A stretch of 64,000 nt of DNA, taken from positions 620,001-684,000 of the forward strand of contig CDRNVI010000012.1 of assembly GCA_977017575.1 (NCBI GenBank). The letters are read 5' to 3'. The notes beneath the pieces were generated by a model, which saw only the letters and a program-made list of their open reading frames with translations, made no database searches and had not been told where the DNA came from. Below, in pieces: positions 1-9,733 of the stretch. Both the position numbers and the translations under genes were made by a program. Position 1 is the stretch's first letter, and the number at the start of each line of letters is the position of its first letter. Source of the stretch: Paramoeba atlantica (taxonomy: Eukaryota > Discosea).

Positions 1-122
1 CGAAAGGGGCACCCGTTGTTAGATGTAATGAGATTTATAATTTAGTAGTACTCGGGATGAAGTAATATATATTGTTTTTGTGTATAGCGACACTCCTTCT
101 TTTACCCTTTTCAAATTGCGTT

Positions 123-1228
123 ATGACCAGCATTCTTAATACTGTTCGTCGCACGCTGTCGATGGGGAGGCCACAGAGTCCTATACGAGAAGATCCGGCA
201 TCTCCCAACCCTGTCGATCCGAGTCTGCAATACGGGGGACAACGTACGACGCTGAACCCGGAGCAAGTGGCGGCTTTGCTTAGGGGGGGAACAGGCTCTG
301 CAGCGATGTCTGACGAGGATAAGGCGGAATTCGCGCAAAAAGTCCGGACTTTGATCCTTAAGGGTTACGATGTGTCTGTAGAAGCCGTGTGGGGTCACCA
401 TGGGGATGCAGTGCGCGAAACTGTGATTGGCAACGTTCGTCTGAAATCCGACGATTCAGGAGGCATTGAAGCCGTTTGGAACGATGATCCCGGCATGGCA
501 TACGACTTTCCTTTTCCAGACATCGAATATTATTCGTTGGAAATTACCCGGGTGCGAGCAAAGATGCCTGGAGGGCGCAAAGCGGACGAAGAACCTAAGA
601 CTCCTAATGCGCCTATCACCGATCCGGCTCGTTTCACCGCAAACGATCCTCTAACATGGGGCCCGTGGCTAGAATCCGAGGATGAGTTACGCGTACGAGA
701 CCTTATCCGTGATTTACGCGTCCATCCTGAATTTGGTTTGTTACTGAACGCTCCTCCTATCCGTGAACGTCTATTTAAAATAGTCCAAGAGTGGATCCAA
801 GCGGCACGAGTTTTTCCCCTATGGCGAGAGGAACATTTTCTCGAAATCGTACGCACAGCCATCGAAGAACTGCGAAACCACTATTGGGCCTCATCCGGAA
901 TTCAAGTCGAACGTGTACAATTAAAACTCCACAAGGATGATGACACTAAGGATGCGTACTCGAAGGCAGTTGCGGAGGAAAACCTGCGCCACATGAGTGT
1001 TTCAAAAATCGCCACTAATCCCCCGGCCTTTCTTTGCTATTGATGCCACAAGCCAGGTCACTTTCGCGCCAACTGCCCATTAAATCAATCTTCTACTCGT
1101 TCGACCTCGGGTTTTCGGGGCGGGGTGACGAGCGGCACAACAGGTGCAATTGCGCCCACCCACCAACCCCCAACCATTTCGCAGAGTTGGTGGACGGGAT
1201 GCCCGTTCGTAAGTTTGAGGAGTTGTTG
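123..1228 (+). mobile_element. Gag-like ORF region of a retroelement (fossil)
   Basis: The ATG at 123 opens a reading frame of about 300 residues, preceded by a pyrimidine-rich leader. A Ser/Pro-rich start is followed by a domain at about 353-555 with the spacing V-x-A-V-W ... G-N-V ... DFPFP ... ITRV, matching a domain also seen in the LINEs of this window. A mostly helical stretch follows, and at about 1037-1080 the sequence encodes a CCHC-type zinc knuckle (C-x2-C-x4-H-x4-C spacing, GHFRANC core). Basic, capsid-like helices plus a zinc knuckle suggest the Gag-like first ORF of a DIRS/VIPER-type or related element, but no RT is attached. It looks degraded. Family assignment is inference. 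Confidence 0.5.
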
Positions 1229-1424
1229 ACTGGGTTTCTGTGATTGTTTTTATTATATTGGCCAGGTACCTTGATAATTCGTCAGATAGATATAGTTTAT
1301 TGGAAACTAAAAATAGTCGGGATGCTTGGACTGAAACTTTCATTGAAGCGATATATTACTAGGAAAATTGGTTTTAACATGGTTTACTTTCATTATGATG
1401 CAGGGGAGAGGAGACGTTGATTTC

Positions 1425-1895
1425 AACCTAGAAAAACATAGAACCATCTTCCGCCGTCTCAAAAAAATGGGTGCGAACAACATCACTATGCTCCTAATCG
1501 CGCGATGCGTAAACGTTAGACACAGATATCATATCAGGGTGCACCGTCCCGAAGAATGCTTTGCACTTTCCAAGGAATTTGACAAAGAGGTAGAAAATGT
1601 TTTAAAAACCTGGCTTGGGCCACTTGATGAAAATCAAATACCACTGGCAAGATTACCTGTCAAAATGGGCGGTCTTGGCCTGACCTCCTCGGTACTGCTT
1701 CGCAAATCGGCTTATGAGGCTTCGCAGCATGCTGCTCTTGAACGACTAAACTCTTTTTCAGTTCGGGCGGCAGCTCCAAAACCTCCTCAGCCAATTGGAA
1801 ATGCAGAAGAAGGCAGCGCACGACCACCAAGCGATGAATATGTAACCGAAGCTATCCTGAACAAAGGAATACGTGACACTCTTGAGAACTTGTGA
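1425..1895 (+). pseudogene. RLE-1, 5' fragment: RT thumb/connector of SLACS-like LINE
   Basis: Similarity to the other RLE LINEs of the window starts at about 1425 (LEKHRTIFRRLKKMGANN) and runs through the conserved CVNVRHRYHIRVHRP segment and GGLGLT, the C-terminal part of the RT thumb. The RT palm is missing, so this copy is 5'-truncated and the frame's first ATG is not its true start. It belongs to subgroup A and is closest to RLE-4. Coding stops at 1895 because a foreign segment (1885-2232) interrupts the element; the same element resumes at 2233. Confidence 0.85.
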
Positions 1896-2232
1896 AAGTA
1901 ATCTGCGTATTCAATTTAGTTCAATACACATGAATATTTCAGCACGTAAACCATAATATTTTATTATATACCAAGGAAAGTGTTTATATCCACGTTTAAA
2001 AAGTTTTTTAGAGGGAGGCTATTGAAGTAGTTTCCCATTCGTTAGTACTGTGAGAAAATGAATTATAGTAGCGCTACTAAGTGACATATGTTGTTTTACT
2101 TTATACTTTATATATTGATGTACAAACATATTCGATGGATTTGACGAAGGGTAGGATTACATTAATGTATTTTACACTTGATTTGAGTTTTTCAATCTTC
2201 ACGAATACAATTTATACGAATGCGCTGATTAA
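1885..2232. mobile_element. 348-bp AT-rich insertion inside RLE-1
   Basis: This segment separates two parts of one LINE. Removing it restores D-T-L-M-K-D, as in RLE-21 and RLE-19 (S/E-L-M-K-D-K). It holds no ORF. It contains a 42-bp block (2018-2059) repeated exactly at 9420-9461, and its left edge (TGAGAACTTGTGAAAGTAAT) recurs in reverse at 46057-46076. No clear target duplication or terminal inverted repeat was seen. It may be a non-autonomous element or a solo terminal repeat; the class is unknown. Confidence 0.55.
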
Positions 2233-3039
2233 ATGAAGGACAACAAATTGGCCCCCATTATTCGTTCGTCAAATGAAAAAGGGAATTCGCAGTGGATTCA
2301 CGCTAGTTCGCGACTAGTTCCATCAAAACTCCTCACCTTAGCTCTTATGCCGCGTCTCGGAATTGCTCACGAAAAATTGCCAGAAAATCTCCAGTGCCCA
2401 GGGTGTAGGATTACCTTGAGCGCAGCGTCTGCCATGTCGCATGTATCCGGATGTGTGAAATGCCCCGGGAACAACACAACCATGAAACATAACGCTCTAG
2501 TCAGAAGAATTTATAATCTATGCTTGAAAGCTGGCATTCCGTGTGAGCGAGAACCCCGACAATTTACTTCATACAAGTGTTCTTCTTGTGGAGATATTAT
2601 GGATTGCGGGCGGAAGCGGGAACATCAACAAATCTGTAAAGACGACGTAATGCACAGATCCGGGCCGGATTTAGCCATCTACTGGGCATCTGGGGAAGTG
2701 TACTACGACCTGACTGTCGTGCATGAGCTGGCTCTTTCTAACCTGGGCAAGCGTGGAAGTGCACTAATGAAAGAAGCCTTGCTTAGGAAACGACAGACAT
2801 ACGTGAACACAGGGCTGATCACCTCCGATAAGTTCCAGTGCCTCCCAATCCTCTCCGGAGGATCAATGCATGAAAACCTTAAAATCCTGCTCAAGAGCCT
2901 GGCTGACGCTGGCGGTGTATCTCGCGAAACAACGCTACAAGATTTCACTTTGCACCTGCAAGAGCTCAACGGCACAGTGACTTTCTCCCAACTTAGAAAG
3001 TACCTGGCGGACCAGCACACAATGGAATACGGATTTTAG
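2233..3039 (+). pseudogene. RLE-1, 3' fragment: CCHC zinc finger and restriction-like endonuclease
   Basis: Continuation of RLE-1 after the insertion at 1885-2232. In order it shows CPGC...H...C..C (zinc finger, about 2395-2455), a second Cys pair (YKCSSCG) with a following H/C, then the RLE core RSGPDLAIYW followed by GEVYYDLTVVHE (PD-(D/E)xK-type). It ends with the C-terminal tail LHLQELNGTVTFSQL. The nuclease would nick the target for target-primed reverse transcription. The nuclease part is intact, but the element as a whole is broken. Confidence 0.85.
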
Positions 3040-3059
3040 CTTTTCTGGTTTTAGTATCC

Positions 3060-3517
3060 CGGGTTTTTGATAACCGGCTCTTGGGCTTCGTGTTCTTGGG
3101 TTCTTTGTATTAAGATCATCATTCGTCGAAAAGTTAGAACAAAAAAAAATACTGAACGCACGGAAAATGAAAATCAAAAAAAATTCTTGGATGTTCCACT
3201 AAAGTCCTTGACTTATGCAAAAGTCCTTGATTTCCACCGTAAATTTCCGTTCGTTGAGTACTCAACGAAAATCCTTGTTTACCCCTTCCGCAGGATTGTC
3301 GCTCAAAATATGTATATGGATCAGTCAAAAACGCTTCGATGAAGATAAACTGAAGAAACGGTGAAATTCCTCTACGAGCCTTCACAAAACACTTCGATGA
3401 AGCACCAAAAAAGTCAAAATGTCTATATGGATCCGCGAAAAACGTTTGCGTGAAGATTTGAAAAAATAAAAAAAAAGTCAAAAACAACTTCGATGAAGCT
3501 TCATCGAAGGTCCCCCC
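3060..3517 (-). repeat. Palindrome-bearing repeat unit (copy 1)
   Basis: This non-coding stretch between RLE-1 and RLE-2 contains two perfect palindromes, TTCGTTGAGTACTCAACGAA (3250-3269) and a 22-bp one at 3488-3509 (CTTCGATGAAG followed by its reverse complement). The edge next to RLE-2 reads CGAAGGTCCCCCCTA. Its reverse complement begins the related unit at 24175, in opposite orientation. Scattered further TTCGATGAAG half-sites lie at 3330-3500. It looks like a repeated non-autonomous element with palindromic ends; no ORF is supported. Confidence 0.45.
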
Positions 3518-4157
3518 TACCCAAATATTTTCCGTCGACGCGAGAAGAAAGCTCCAGTAAACGAGGAGTTTAACGATACTACACCAACAAGTTCCTCAAC
3601 CGTGGAGAAAGCAACTGCCGATTCCTCGCACCCTGATGCTCAGACGAATGGCACCCCGGCGCCCACCATTCAGCTACAACCGGAAGATCAATTCAGGGAC
3701 TGCGAGTCTCCTTTGATGGAGGTGCCAAGAGATGCTCTGAACGATTTTTCAATCCAAGAAGGAAAACAAAGTGAGGAGGAGATCGTAGAGAGCTTCCTAA
3801 CCACAGTTAATCCAACTGTCAACTTTCCCATTCCGCCGGACCAAATTTGGGAGGAAGCTCAGGGTACCGAACCAGGTGACACATGTCTTATCGCTTGGAG
3901 TTTCGATCGCACACCAAAGTTAAATGTCTCGAAAGGAATCGTAACGCTGATGCGGAAACGTGGGAGCAGGAGTAAGATAACGTTAAGCTATTCCGGCATA
4001 CATGGAAACAAGAGGGGAGAAACGTTCTCGGGGCACCTCCCACCGCATGCGAATGTACGCGTCTTTCAAATAGTATGGACCAAGTTATCATGTTCCCCCG
4101 CCCCAAAATCTAAGAATGCCGCATGCGTGCACACGGAACAAGATTTGGACTATGAAC
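3518..4157 (+). pseudogene. RLE-2: N-terminal region of a SLACS-like LINE
   Basis: The open frame runs from the edge of the palindromic unit (an in-frame GTG at 3602 is not a real start). After an acidic/Ser-Thr leader comes FPIPPDQIW, then the small N-terminal domain found in all longer RLE copies (G-D-T-C-L-I-A-W ... G-I-V ... I-T-L-S-Y ... HLPPH...VRVFQIVW). It ends at D-L-D-Y-E-P, exactly where full copies continue toward IPT. At 4158 it is cut by the 5' end of RLE-3. No RT remains, so it is a fragment. Confidence 0.75.
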
Positions 4158-4975
4158 CTTGTTGTACCTTGTTGATTTTTTTTCCTACTCTTTTTCCGAG
4201 AAATGGGCATGCTCACGCGTGCCAGGGCGAAGGATACGGGGATAGCTCCCGTCGTCCAGTTGCTTCCCCCCACACGCCGGAAGAAGAAAACCCCTCAGGA
4301 AGGGGGCTCATCCGCTGCGCCGCCCGATACAGCAACGCCGCCTTCCCCGACCGCTGCGCCGTTTGCTGCCTCGCCCCCTTCCTCTGCTATCCCATCCGCT
4401 GCGCCGCCCGATGCAGCAACGCCGCCTTCCCCGCACGCTGCGCGGTTTGCTGCCTCGCCCCCTTCCTCTGCAACGTCTTCTGCGCCGCCTCCTTCCGCTG
4501 CGCCGCCCTCTTCCCCCGCTGCGACTAATGCGCCCACTTCTTCTTCCGATGCGCCGAATGCTGGGCCGCTTTTTCCCTCCGCTGCGCCGAATGCTGTTCC
4601 CCCTCCTTCTTCTGCTGCGCCGTCTTCTCCAGATGTATCGTCTGTTGCTCCGCACTCTCCGCCATCAACACGACCAAGCATGCATACCTCATCGCGAAGA
4701 GCGAGAATGAGAGCATTGAGTTTAGCGACCGGGAAGGAGGACGCATTCCCACGGGCAAAAGTATCTCATCCTTCGCCACCGACATTACCCCTTCCCTTGC
4801 CCCTCCCGGTAACGACGCCGTGTCCAGTCAAATCAGCGTCAAACGAATCAGGAATTACGTCATACGAATCAGTGTCATTGCCGGCGAATGCGGGTACATG
4901 CGCAGACGAAGTCCCGCTAGGAGAATCGAAGGAAGCAGGAAAGTGGTGCATTCGCATTACACCCCCGTTCCCCTG
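4158..4975 (+). mobile_element. RLE-3: 5' end of a subgroup-A RLE LINE with spliced-leader-like start
   Basis: Inserted into RLE-2. It begins with TGTACCTTGTTG (4163-4174), a pyrimidine-rich leader and ATG at 4203. The protein starts with the conserved signature TRARAKDTGIAP...LLP...RRKKK, shared with RLE-15 and RLE-23 and probably a nuclear-localisation or nucleic-acid-binding start. A long Ala/Pro/Ser-rich tract follows, encoded by GC-rich, repetitive codons. Homology fades at about 4975, before the small domain and RT, so only the 5' end remains. The open frame to 5042 runs into unrelated sequence. Confidence 0.65.
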
Positions 4976-5290
4976 TTTTGCCCGGTATTATGTGATAAAA
5001 AAAAGTTTCTATTTGGGTCTAAAGAGTGGTTTTTCGGCATAATTAGGTGATGCCCTACCAGGGAAAAATATGCCTATAGTTAAACAGCATGCGATAAACG
5101 TGGGAGGAAGGGCAAAAATCTGAGAATTTGCTCATCTGGGCAGTGAAAAAAATCCTGTGAAACTTTTCAAAAAATCTCATCTTCAAGTAAAATAACTCGG
5201 TTTGATAGGAAAGGCAGATCCGAGGAGTCTGCAGGCCATCCTGGGAGAGTGTGAGAGCCTCCTCTTTGGTTTAGGTGGGGGAGATTTCAT
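4976..5290. other. Unassigned non-coding stretch
   Basis: No supported ORF, repeat or motif. Moderately AT-rich with short A and G runs. Nothing further can be said from sequence alone. Confidence 0.5.
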
Positions 5291-5292
5291 CA

Positions 5293-5496
5293 TCAAAGCT
5301 CGTGTCTTGTCAAAAGACGTGTCATTTCTTGACCCCCGTTTCGAGTATATTCGTCGTAAAAAGATTTGAATTCACACCAGTGATGGAGGAAATTCCCGTC
5401 GACATCCATAGCGCCCCATAACATTATTTGAGGTGGATGGTCCGTGCGGGATTTGGATACTGGGGAATCCGAACTGAGAAGTCGTAATGAGGTCAA
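5293..5496 (-). pseudogene. Possible Tc1/mariner-type transposase scrap
   Basis: Read on the minus strand, a 67-residue frame contains HPPQIMLWGAMDVDGN, which resembles the central MVWGAIS-x-x-G segment of Tc1/mariner DDE transposases that precedes the second catalytic Asp. The flanking catalytic regions are not recognisable. The match rests on about 12 residues, and the neighbouring longer frame (5372-5989) overlaps it, so this is tentative. Confidence 0.25.
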
Positions 5497-5989
5497 TCAG
5501 GTTCATTTGCTCCCCTGTTTGCTCCATAGGGGGTTCCGAATTTTGCATCCTAGTCACGAATGATTCAAAAGATTCACCTTCCTCCCTCATATGACCTAGG
5601 GAAGCTGCATACGCTTCGACGCCCTTTTCTTCGCTCCAGTTGTCCTCAACAATCGAGGAAGTACAAGATACGTCGTCACTTTCTGTATCAGAAAAGTCGG
5701 ATGCTAAGAGAGGAAGGTCTGGAGGATTTCCGACAGGAGGAGAAGCAACCACAGGTGAAACGAAGAATGTTAAATCACCCTCGACAGGAGTATCAGGTGG
5801 TACCGAAGAAGAGGAAACAGAAAGATGAAGCTCTGAGGAGATGAAAGAATCTGATAGTGGAGGGGTCAAGGTAGGCAACGCATCCTGATCTCGGTCGCAT
5901 AAAAAATATCTCCCGCTCTGAAGTTGGATCAATTCGCCAGAGCGAACTAAATCTTCAAGGGATAAAGAACTTGGGTGACGATTGTGCAT
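5372..5989 (-). CDS. Hypothetical acidic, Ser/Pro-rich protein
   Basis: A 205-residue frame beginning at an ATG (MHNRHPSSLSLEDLVRSG). The N-terminal 30 residues are polar and could be helical. The middle is rich in Ser, Pro, Asp and Glu (LSVSSSSVPPDTP; SDFSDTESDDVSC), a composition typical of disordered linkers or of the N-terminal parts of the LINE proteins here. There is no membrane segment, signal peptide or catalytic motif. The last 40 codons overlap the possible transposase scrap in another frame. It could be a remnant ORF1-type linker or a chance frame. I do not recognise it. Confidence 0.3.
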   Translation of the reverse strand: MHNRHPSSLSLEDLVRSGELIQLQSGRYFLCDRDQDALPTLTPPLSDSFISSELHLSVSSSSVPPDTPVEGDLTFFVSPVVASPPVGNPPDLPLLASDFSDTESDDVSCTSSIVEDNWSEEKGVEAYAASLGHMREEGESFESFVTRMQNSEPPMEQTGEQMNLIDLITTSQFGFPSIQIPHGPSTSNNVMGRYGCRREFPPSLV

Positions 5990-6161
5990 TACTAGTAAGA
6001 AATTGCGGTGGTTGTAAAACTACCGCTCTACACTCGATTATTGAAAAAAAAACTGAACAAAAACAGTGAAAATATAAAGGGGAACACAGTAATATAATAA
6101 AAGAAAAAAATATAAAAGGGGGCTCCGGTGGTCCAAAACTGAAAAAAAAAATTGAAAAAAA

Positions 6162-6265
6162 TGGGGGGTCCATGGGGGGGGTCCATGGGGGGGGTCCAGG
6201 GGGGGGGTCCAGGGGGGGGGTCCAGGGGGGGGGTCCAGGGGGGGGGTCCAGGGGGGGGGGGGGCA
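6162..6265. repeat. G-run minisatellite (GTCCAGGGGGGG-like unit)
   Basis: About eight units of roughly 12-13 bp, GTCCA or GTCCAT followed by 7-9 G, end in a 12-G run. The Pro-rich frames on the minus strand are by-products of the repeat. The closely spaced G-runs could form G-quadruplexes. The flanks (6000-6160, 6280-6840) are A-rich and hold no supported gene. Confidence 0.85.
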
Positions 6266-6847
6266 TGGTCGAGCAAATTTTTTCGAAAAAATTAGTTTTC
6301 GAAAAAAAACCGCAGAAAGGGTAGCCGGGGTCTTGGCGCGCATTTTCCACCCCCCTACCCGGGGGTGGCCTCCCCGCGTATCCGCAGGACGGGTCCGCCA
6401 AGTTCGGATTTTTTCGGAAAAAAATTTTTGAAAAACATTTCAACTTGGCGAAAAAAATGACAAAAACAAAATTTTTCCAAAATCGTTTCCCCTATTGTAT
6501 TTTGATAGTTTGGGACCTACACTAGCTTTCTACGCAGTTGTTTTTGCAAGGTATCACTTCTTCGAACTGTGGTGCGCCCCCCAAAATGACCCATTTTTGA
6601 CTAAAAAAGGTGAAAAAGTATTTTTCGGACCTAAAGGGGCATTTTTGTGTCGAAAGAATGGTATGGTTGGAGTCGCATTCTCTACCCAATACGTTCGGTA
6701 GGCTTTCATTCATGCCTACGAGTGATTTCCCATGCGCAAATGTCGGATTTAGTGCTCTGAGAGCAAAAATACGTGAAAATCACCCCATTTTTACCCGAAA
6801 TTCGGCTATTTTTGGCTACAATCTTTCCGTTTTCCAGGCTAAATTTT

Positions 6848-6955
6848 CTTTTTTAGGCTCTTCGTTAAACGCGGCGGTAGTTTTCAACGCGAAGCGCGCA
6901 TGAGTGACTTCTAAGTTGAAAACAACCACCGCGTTTAACGAAGAGCCTAAAAAAG
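6848..6955. repeat. Long inverted repeat (41-bp arms, 26-bp loop)
   Basis: Arm 1 (6848-6888) and arm 2 (6915-6955) are reverse complements with two mismatches over 41 bp. The arms begin CTTTTTTAGGCTCTTCG and end GTTTTCAAC. The loop is 26 bp with a GC-rich GCGAAGCGCGC core. It may be a foldback or MITE-type element or a structured RNA hairpin. No coding frame is supported around it. Confidence 0.85.
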
Positions 6956-7207
6956 TATTATTAATAAAACGAAGGAGTCTTAAAAACGCAGTATTATTCA
7001 TAGAATAAATAATCAGGACATTTCAAAAGAGAAATGGAAGATAGAAGTATACATAAATTGTGGTAAAATAACCTAAAAAAACAAAAAAAAATGCAATTTG
7101 TTACTGAAAAACGTGGAAAAAACGAACCTTTTTTGCTCAGTCACCACAGCTGAAACAAGGGGTGAAAAACGCATTTTTTACACGCTCTGGCGAACCATCT
7201 ACGTACT
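6956..7207. other. Unassigned non-coding stretch
   Basis: A-rich sequence between the hairpin and the next open frame; no gene or repeat seen. Confidence 0.4.
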
Positions 7208-7511
7208 TTGCTGAAAAAATTATTCGAAAAGCTCATCTGGTGCGCTCAATCAATTGCGGGCAAAAAAGTGGAACAGGGGTGTAAAAGAACGTGCGCTGTC
7301 GCAGCTGATGCTATAAGAACGGCATCAAGCGCCATGTCCGGTGCAGCATTCAATTCTGTAGACGTGCAAATCCCGGAAACAGGAGGCGAGCCCGGTCAAT
7401 CTCTCGGGTCTCCGCCATTTGACGATGGAATAGCCGCTGCATCTGGAGACACGGAGGATCACACAGCACACGAGTTTCAGGATTGCTACTCGCCACAAGA
7501 TCGACGAAACC
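7208..7511 (+). other. Open region preceding RLE-4, unrecognised
   Basis: An open frame of about 100 residues (VQIPETGGEPGQSLGSPPFDD in its middle) directly precedes the point where RLE-4 homology starts (7512-7513). It is acidic, Gly/Ser/Pro-rich and without motifs. It could be the displaced N-terminal linker of an RLE LINE or an unrelated fragment. Confidence 0.25.
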
Positions 7512-7512
7512 T

Positions 7513-9210
7513 GCTGAATACGGAACACCGTCTGAACTACTTTTCTTTGGGCAGAACGGAGAACTATTTGGAACTGTCAAGAGCTCATCTGGAGTACGCC
7601 AAGGGTCATCTTTATCAACTCTGTACTTTTGCACAATGTTGCAGCCCATCCTTGAATCTCTGGCACAGGAATTCCCCACTCTTCGCATCTACGCCTATGT
7701 CGACGATATCAGCCTTGCGTCTTCTGATACAAATCTCTTGCAACAGGCATATCTCAGACTGAATGATCTACTCACACAAAAGAAAATTTCGATGGCCCCG
7801 GAAAAGTGCATCTGGTTTGGCGGTCTTCATAAGTTGGTAATGCCTGAACGTCTGACAACGGAAGGGTTACGGACAGAAAATGAGGCGATAAAACTCCTAG
7901 GTGCTTTCGTCAGGGAAACCAACAAAGTGAGCAGTTTACTCCTTGAAAAGTTAAAGAAACATGAAGCCATCTTTCGACGTCTCAAAGCAATGGGCGCCAA
8001 TAATATTTCACTCTTGTTGCTTGCGAGATGCGTGAATGTTCGTCATAGATATCACATTCGGGTACATCGGCCGCAAGAATGTTTTGAACTTACTAAGCAG
8101 TTCGATCAACAGGTAGATGACGTTTTAAATACTTGGTTCGGACCGCTGGACATACACCAAAAAGCGTTGGCTCGGTTACCGGTGAAGGAAGGTGGTCTTG
8201 GTCTGACTCCCTCTGTTATCCTCCGCAAATCGGCTTACGAGGCATCTCAGCACGCTGCCCTTGAACGTTTAAACAAATTTTCAGTTCGAGCAGTAGCCCC
8301 CATGCCTCCCCAGCCGATCGGGGATATGGAAGGAAAGTCACGCCCCCCAACCGATGAATTTTCAACAGAGGCTATGTTGAGCAAAGGAATCTGCGACGAA
8401 CTCCTAAAAAATAACAGGATTGCTCCAACCATTCGTGCAACAAGCGAAAAAGGGAACTCGAGATGGCTACACTCGACCGTCAAATTGGTCCCGTCAAAAC
8501 TATTCACATTAGCACTGCTACCACGCTTGGGGGTCGCGCATAAGGGTCTTCCAGAAAATTTACAATGCTCTGGTTGCCACATTCTTCTTTCAGCCGAAGC
8601 TGCAATGGCCCATGTATCCGGATGCGCGCAATGTTCAGGGAGTAACGTGTCAACAAAGCACGATGCTTTAGTCAGACGGATTTATAATTTATGTATGAAA
8701 GCTGGAATCCCCTGTGAGCGCGAGCCCCGACAGTTCACTTCCTACAAATGCACCTCTTGTGGAGCCTCGTTTGACTGCGGAAGGAAACGTGAACATATCC
8801 AAACGTGTAGAAATGCTGTCCTACATCGATCTGGGCCTGACATTGCTATCTACTGGGCATCTGGTGAGGTGTATTACGATTTTACCGTAATCCATGAACT
8901 GGCGACCTCCAATTTAGGGAAACGGAGTGCTGCGCTCATGAAGGATGCGATTCGACGCAAGCAAATTACTTACGTGCAATCTGGAATGATCCCCGACAAA
9001 AAGTTTAAATGCCTTCCGATTTTGTCCGGAGGTGCGATGCACGACAATCTCAAGATGCTTCTTTTCACACTCGCGGACAGCGCCGGCCAGAATAGAGAGA
9101 ACACTCTCCAAGAATTTACTCTCCACTTACAGGAACTCAACGGAGCTGTGACCTTTTCGCAGTTGAAGAAGTTTATTTCTGATGAGAGTGAGATGGCTCT
9201 CGCTTTCTAA
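7513..9210 (+). pseudogene. RLE-4: RT palm to C-terminus of a SLACS-like LINE (5'-truncated)
   Basis: Homology begins at EYGTPSELLFFG, so the RT fingers and motif A are missing. The rest is uninterrupted: motif B SGVRQGSSLSTLYF, motif C YAYVDDISLAS (about 7690), primer grip and thumb with CVNVRHRYHIRVHRP, GGLGLTPS, zinc finger (CSGC...H...C..C, about 8566), a second Cys/His cluster, and the RLE core RSGPDIAIYW followed by GEVYYDFTVIHE (about 8831). The tail is LHLQELNGAVTFSQL. It belongs to subgroup A and is the nearest relative of RLE-1. It was a 5'-truncated, dead-on-arrival insertion. The frame's first codons (from 7483) belong to upstream sequence. Confidence 0.9.
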
Positions 9211-9263
9211 GTGGTTTTTCCTTTGTTAGTAATGAATAAATTTAGGTTAGATGGGTTAAAATC

Positions 9264-9419
9264 TAGAAGTCTACGCATGGAAATTTAGCCGAGGGGCTTA
9301 TATCACATAAAAAAAATGGAATAAGGTCAGGACTGATATTCCGAACGGTTTTACGGACAGAGTGAGTGCGCAGATTTACATCCAATGGAACACAAAAAAA
9401 AAATAATACAAAAAGTGAT
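9264..9419 (-). mobile_element. DIRS-type terminal-repeat fragment (fossil)
   Basis: AGAAGTCTACGCATGGAAAT at about 9268 and the following TTTAGCCGAGGGGCT match, in reverse orientation, the right end of the solo repeat at 60805-61260 (61210-61256). It is a partial copy on the minus strand with no coding sequence. Confidence 0.6.
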
Positions 9420-9461
9420 GCTATTGAAGTAGTTTCCCATTCGTTAGTACTGTGAGAAAAT
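9420..9461. repeat. 42-bp dispersed repeat (copy 2)
   Basis: Identical over 42 bp to 2018-2059 (begins GCTATTGAAGTAGTTTCCCA). It lies between the DIRS-type scrap and the start of RLE-5. Confidence 0.8.
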
Positions 9462-9733
9462 CTTGACCAACGAAACCAAAGGGCGGATGGAGCAGAAGAA
9501 GTGAACACAACTGAAAACATACGGTTCATAGGAGAGCATAGCGGAGATGGAGATTGGACTGATGAGCTAATAAATTCTGTCGATGTCAAACATCATTTCC
9601 CCATACCGGCAGATGAAATATGGAAACAGTCCAAACAGATCAAAGCGGGAGCCAAGTGCACGATTGCGTGGGTTTTCGACCGGAAGAGCGAGGTGAACGT
9701 ATCAATCGGAAGAGTTACACGTACGCATAGCAA

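Noticed and set aside
1209-1403. A GTAAGT...TTTCATTATGATGCAG pair resembling a spliceosomal intron
   Set aside because: It would join the end of the Gag-like region to the truncated edge of RLE-1, two different elements. A chance match is more likely.
4295-4785. Several Gly/Arg- or Ala/Glu-rich antisense frames
   Set aside because: They are shadows of the GC-rich Ala/Pro/Ser tract of RLE-3.
5955-6443. Pro-rich minus-strand frames of up to 162 codons
   Set aside because: They are produced by the G-run minisatellite and have no homology or plausible start.
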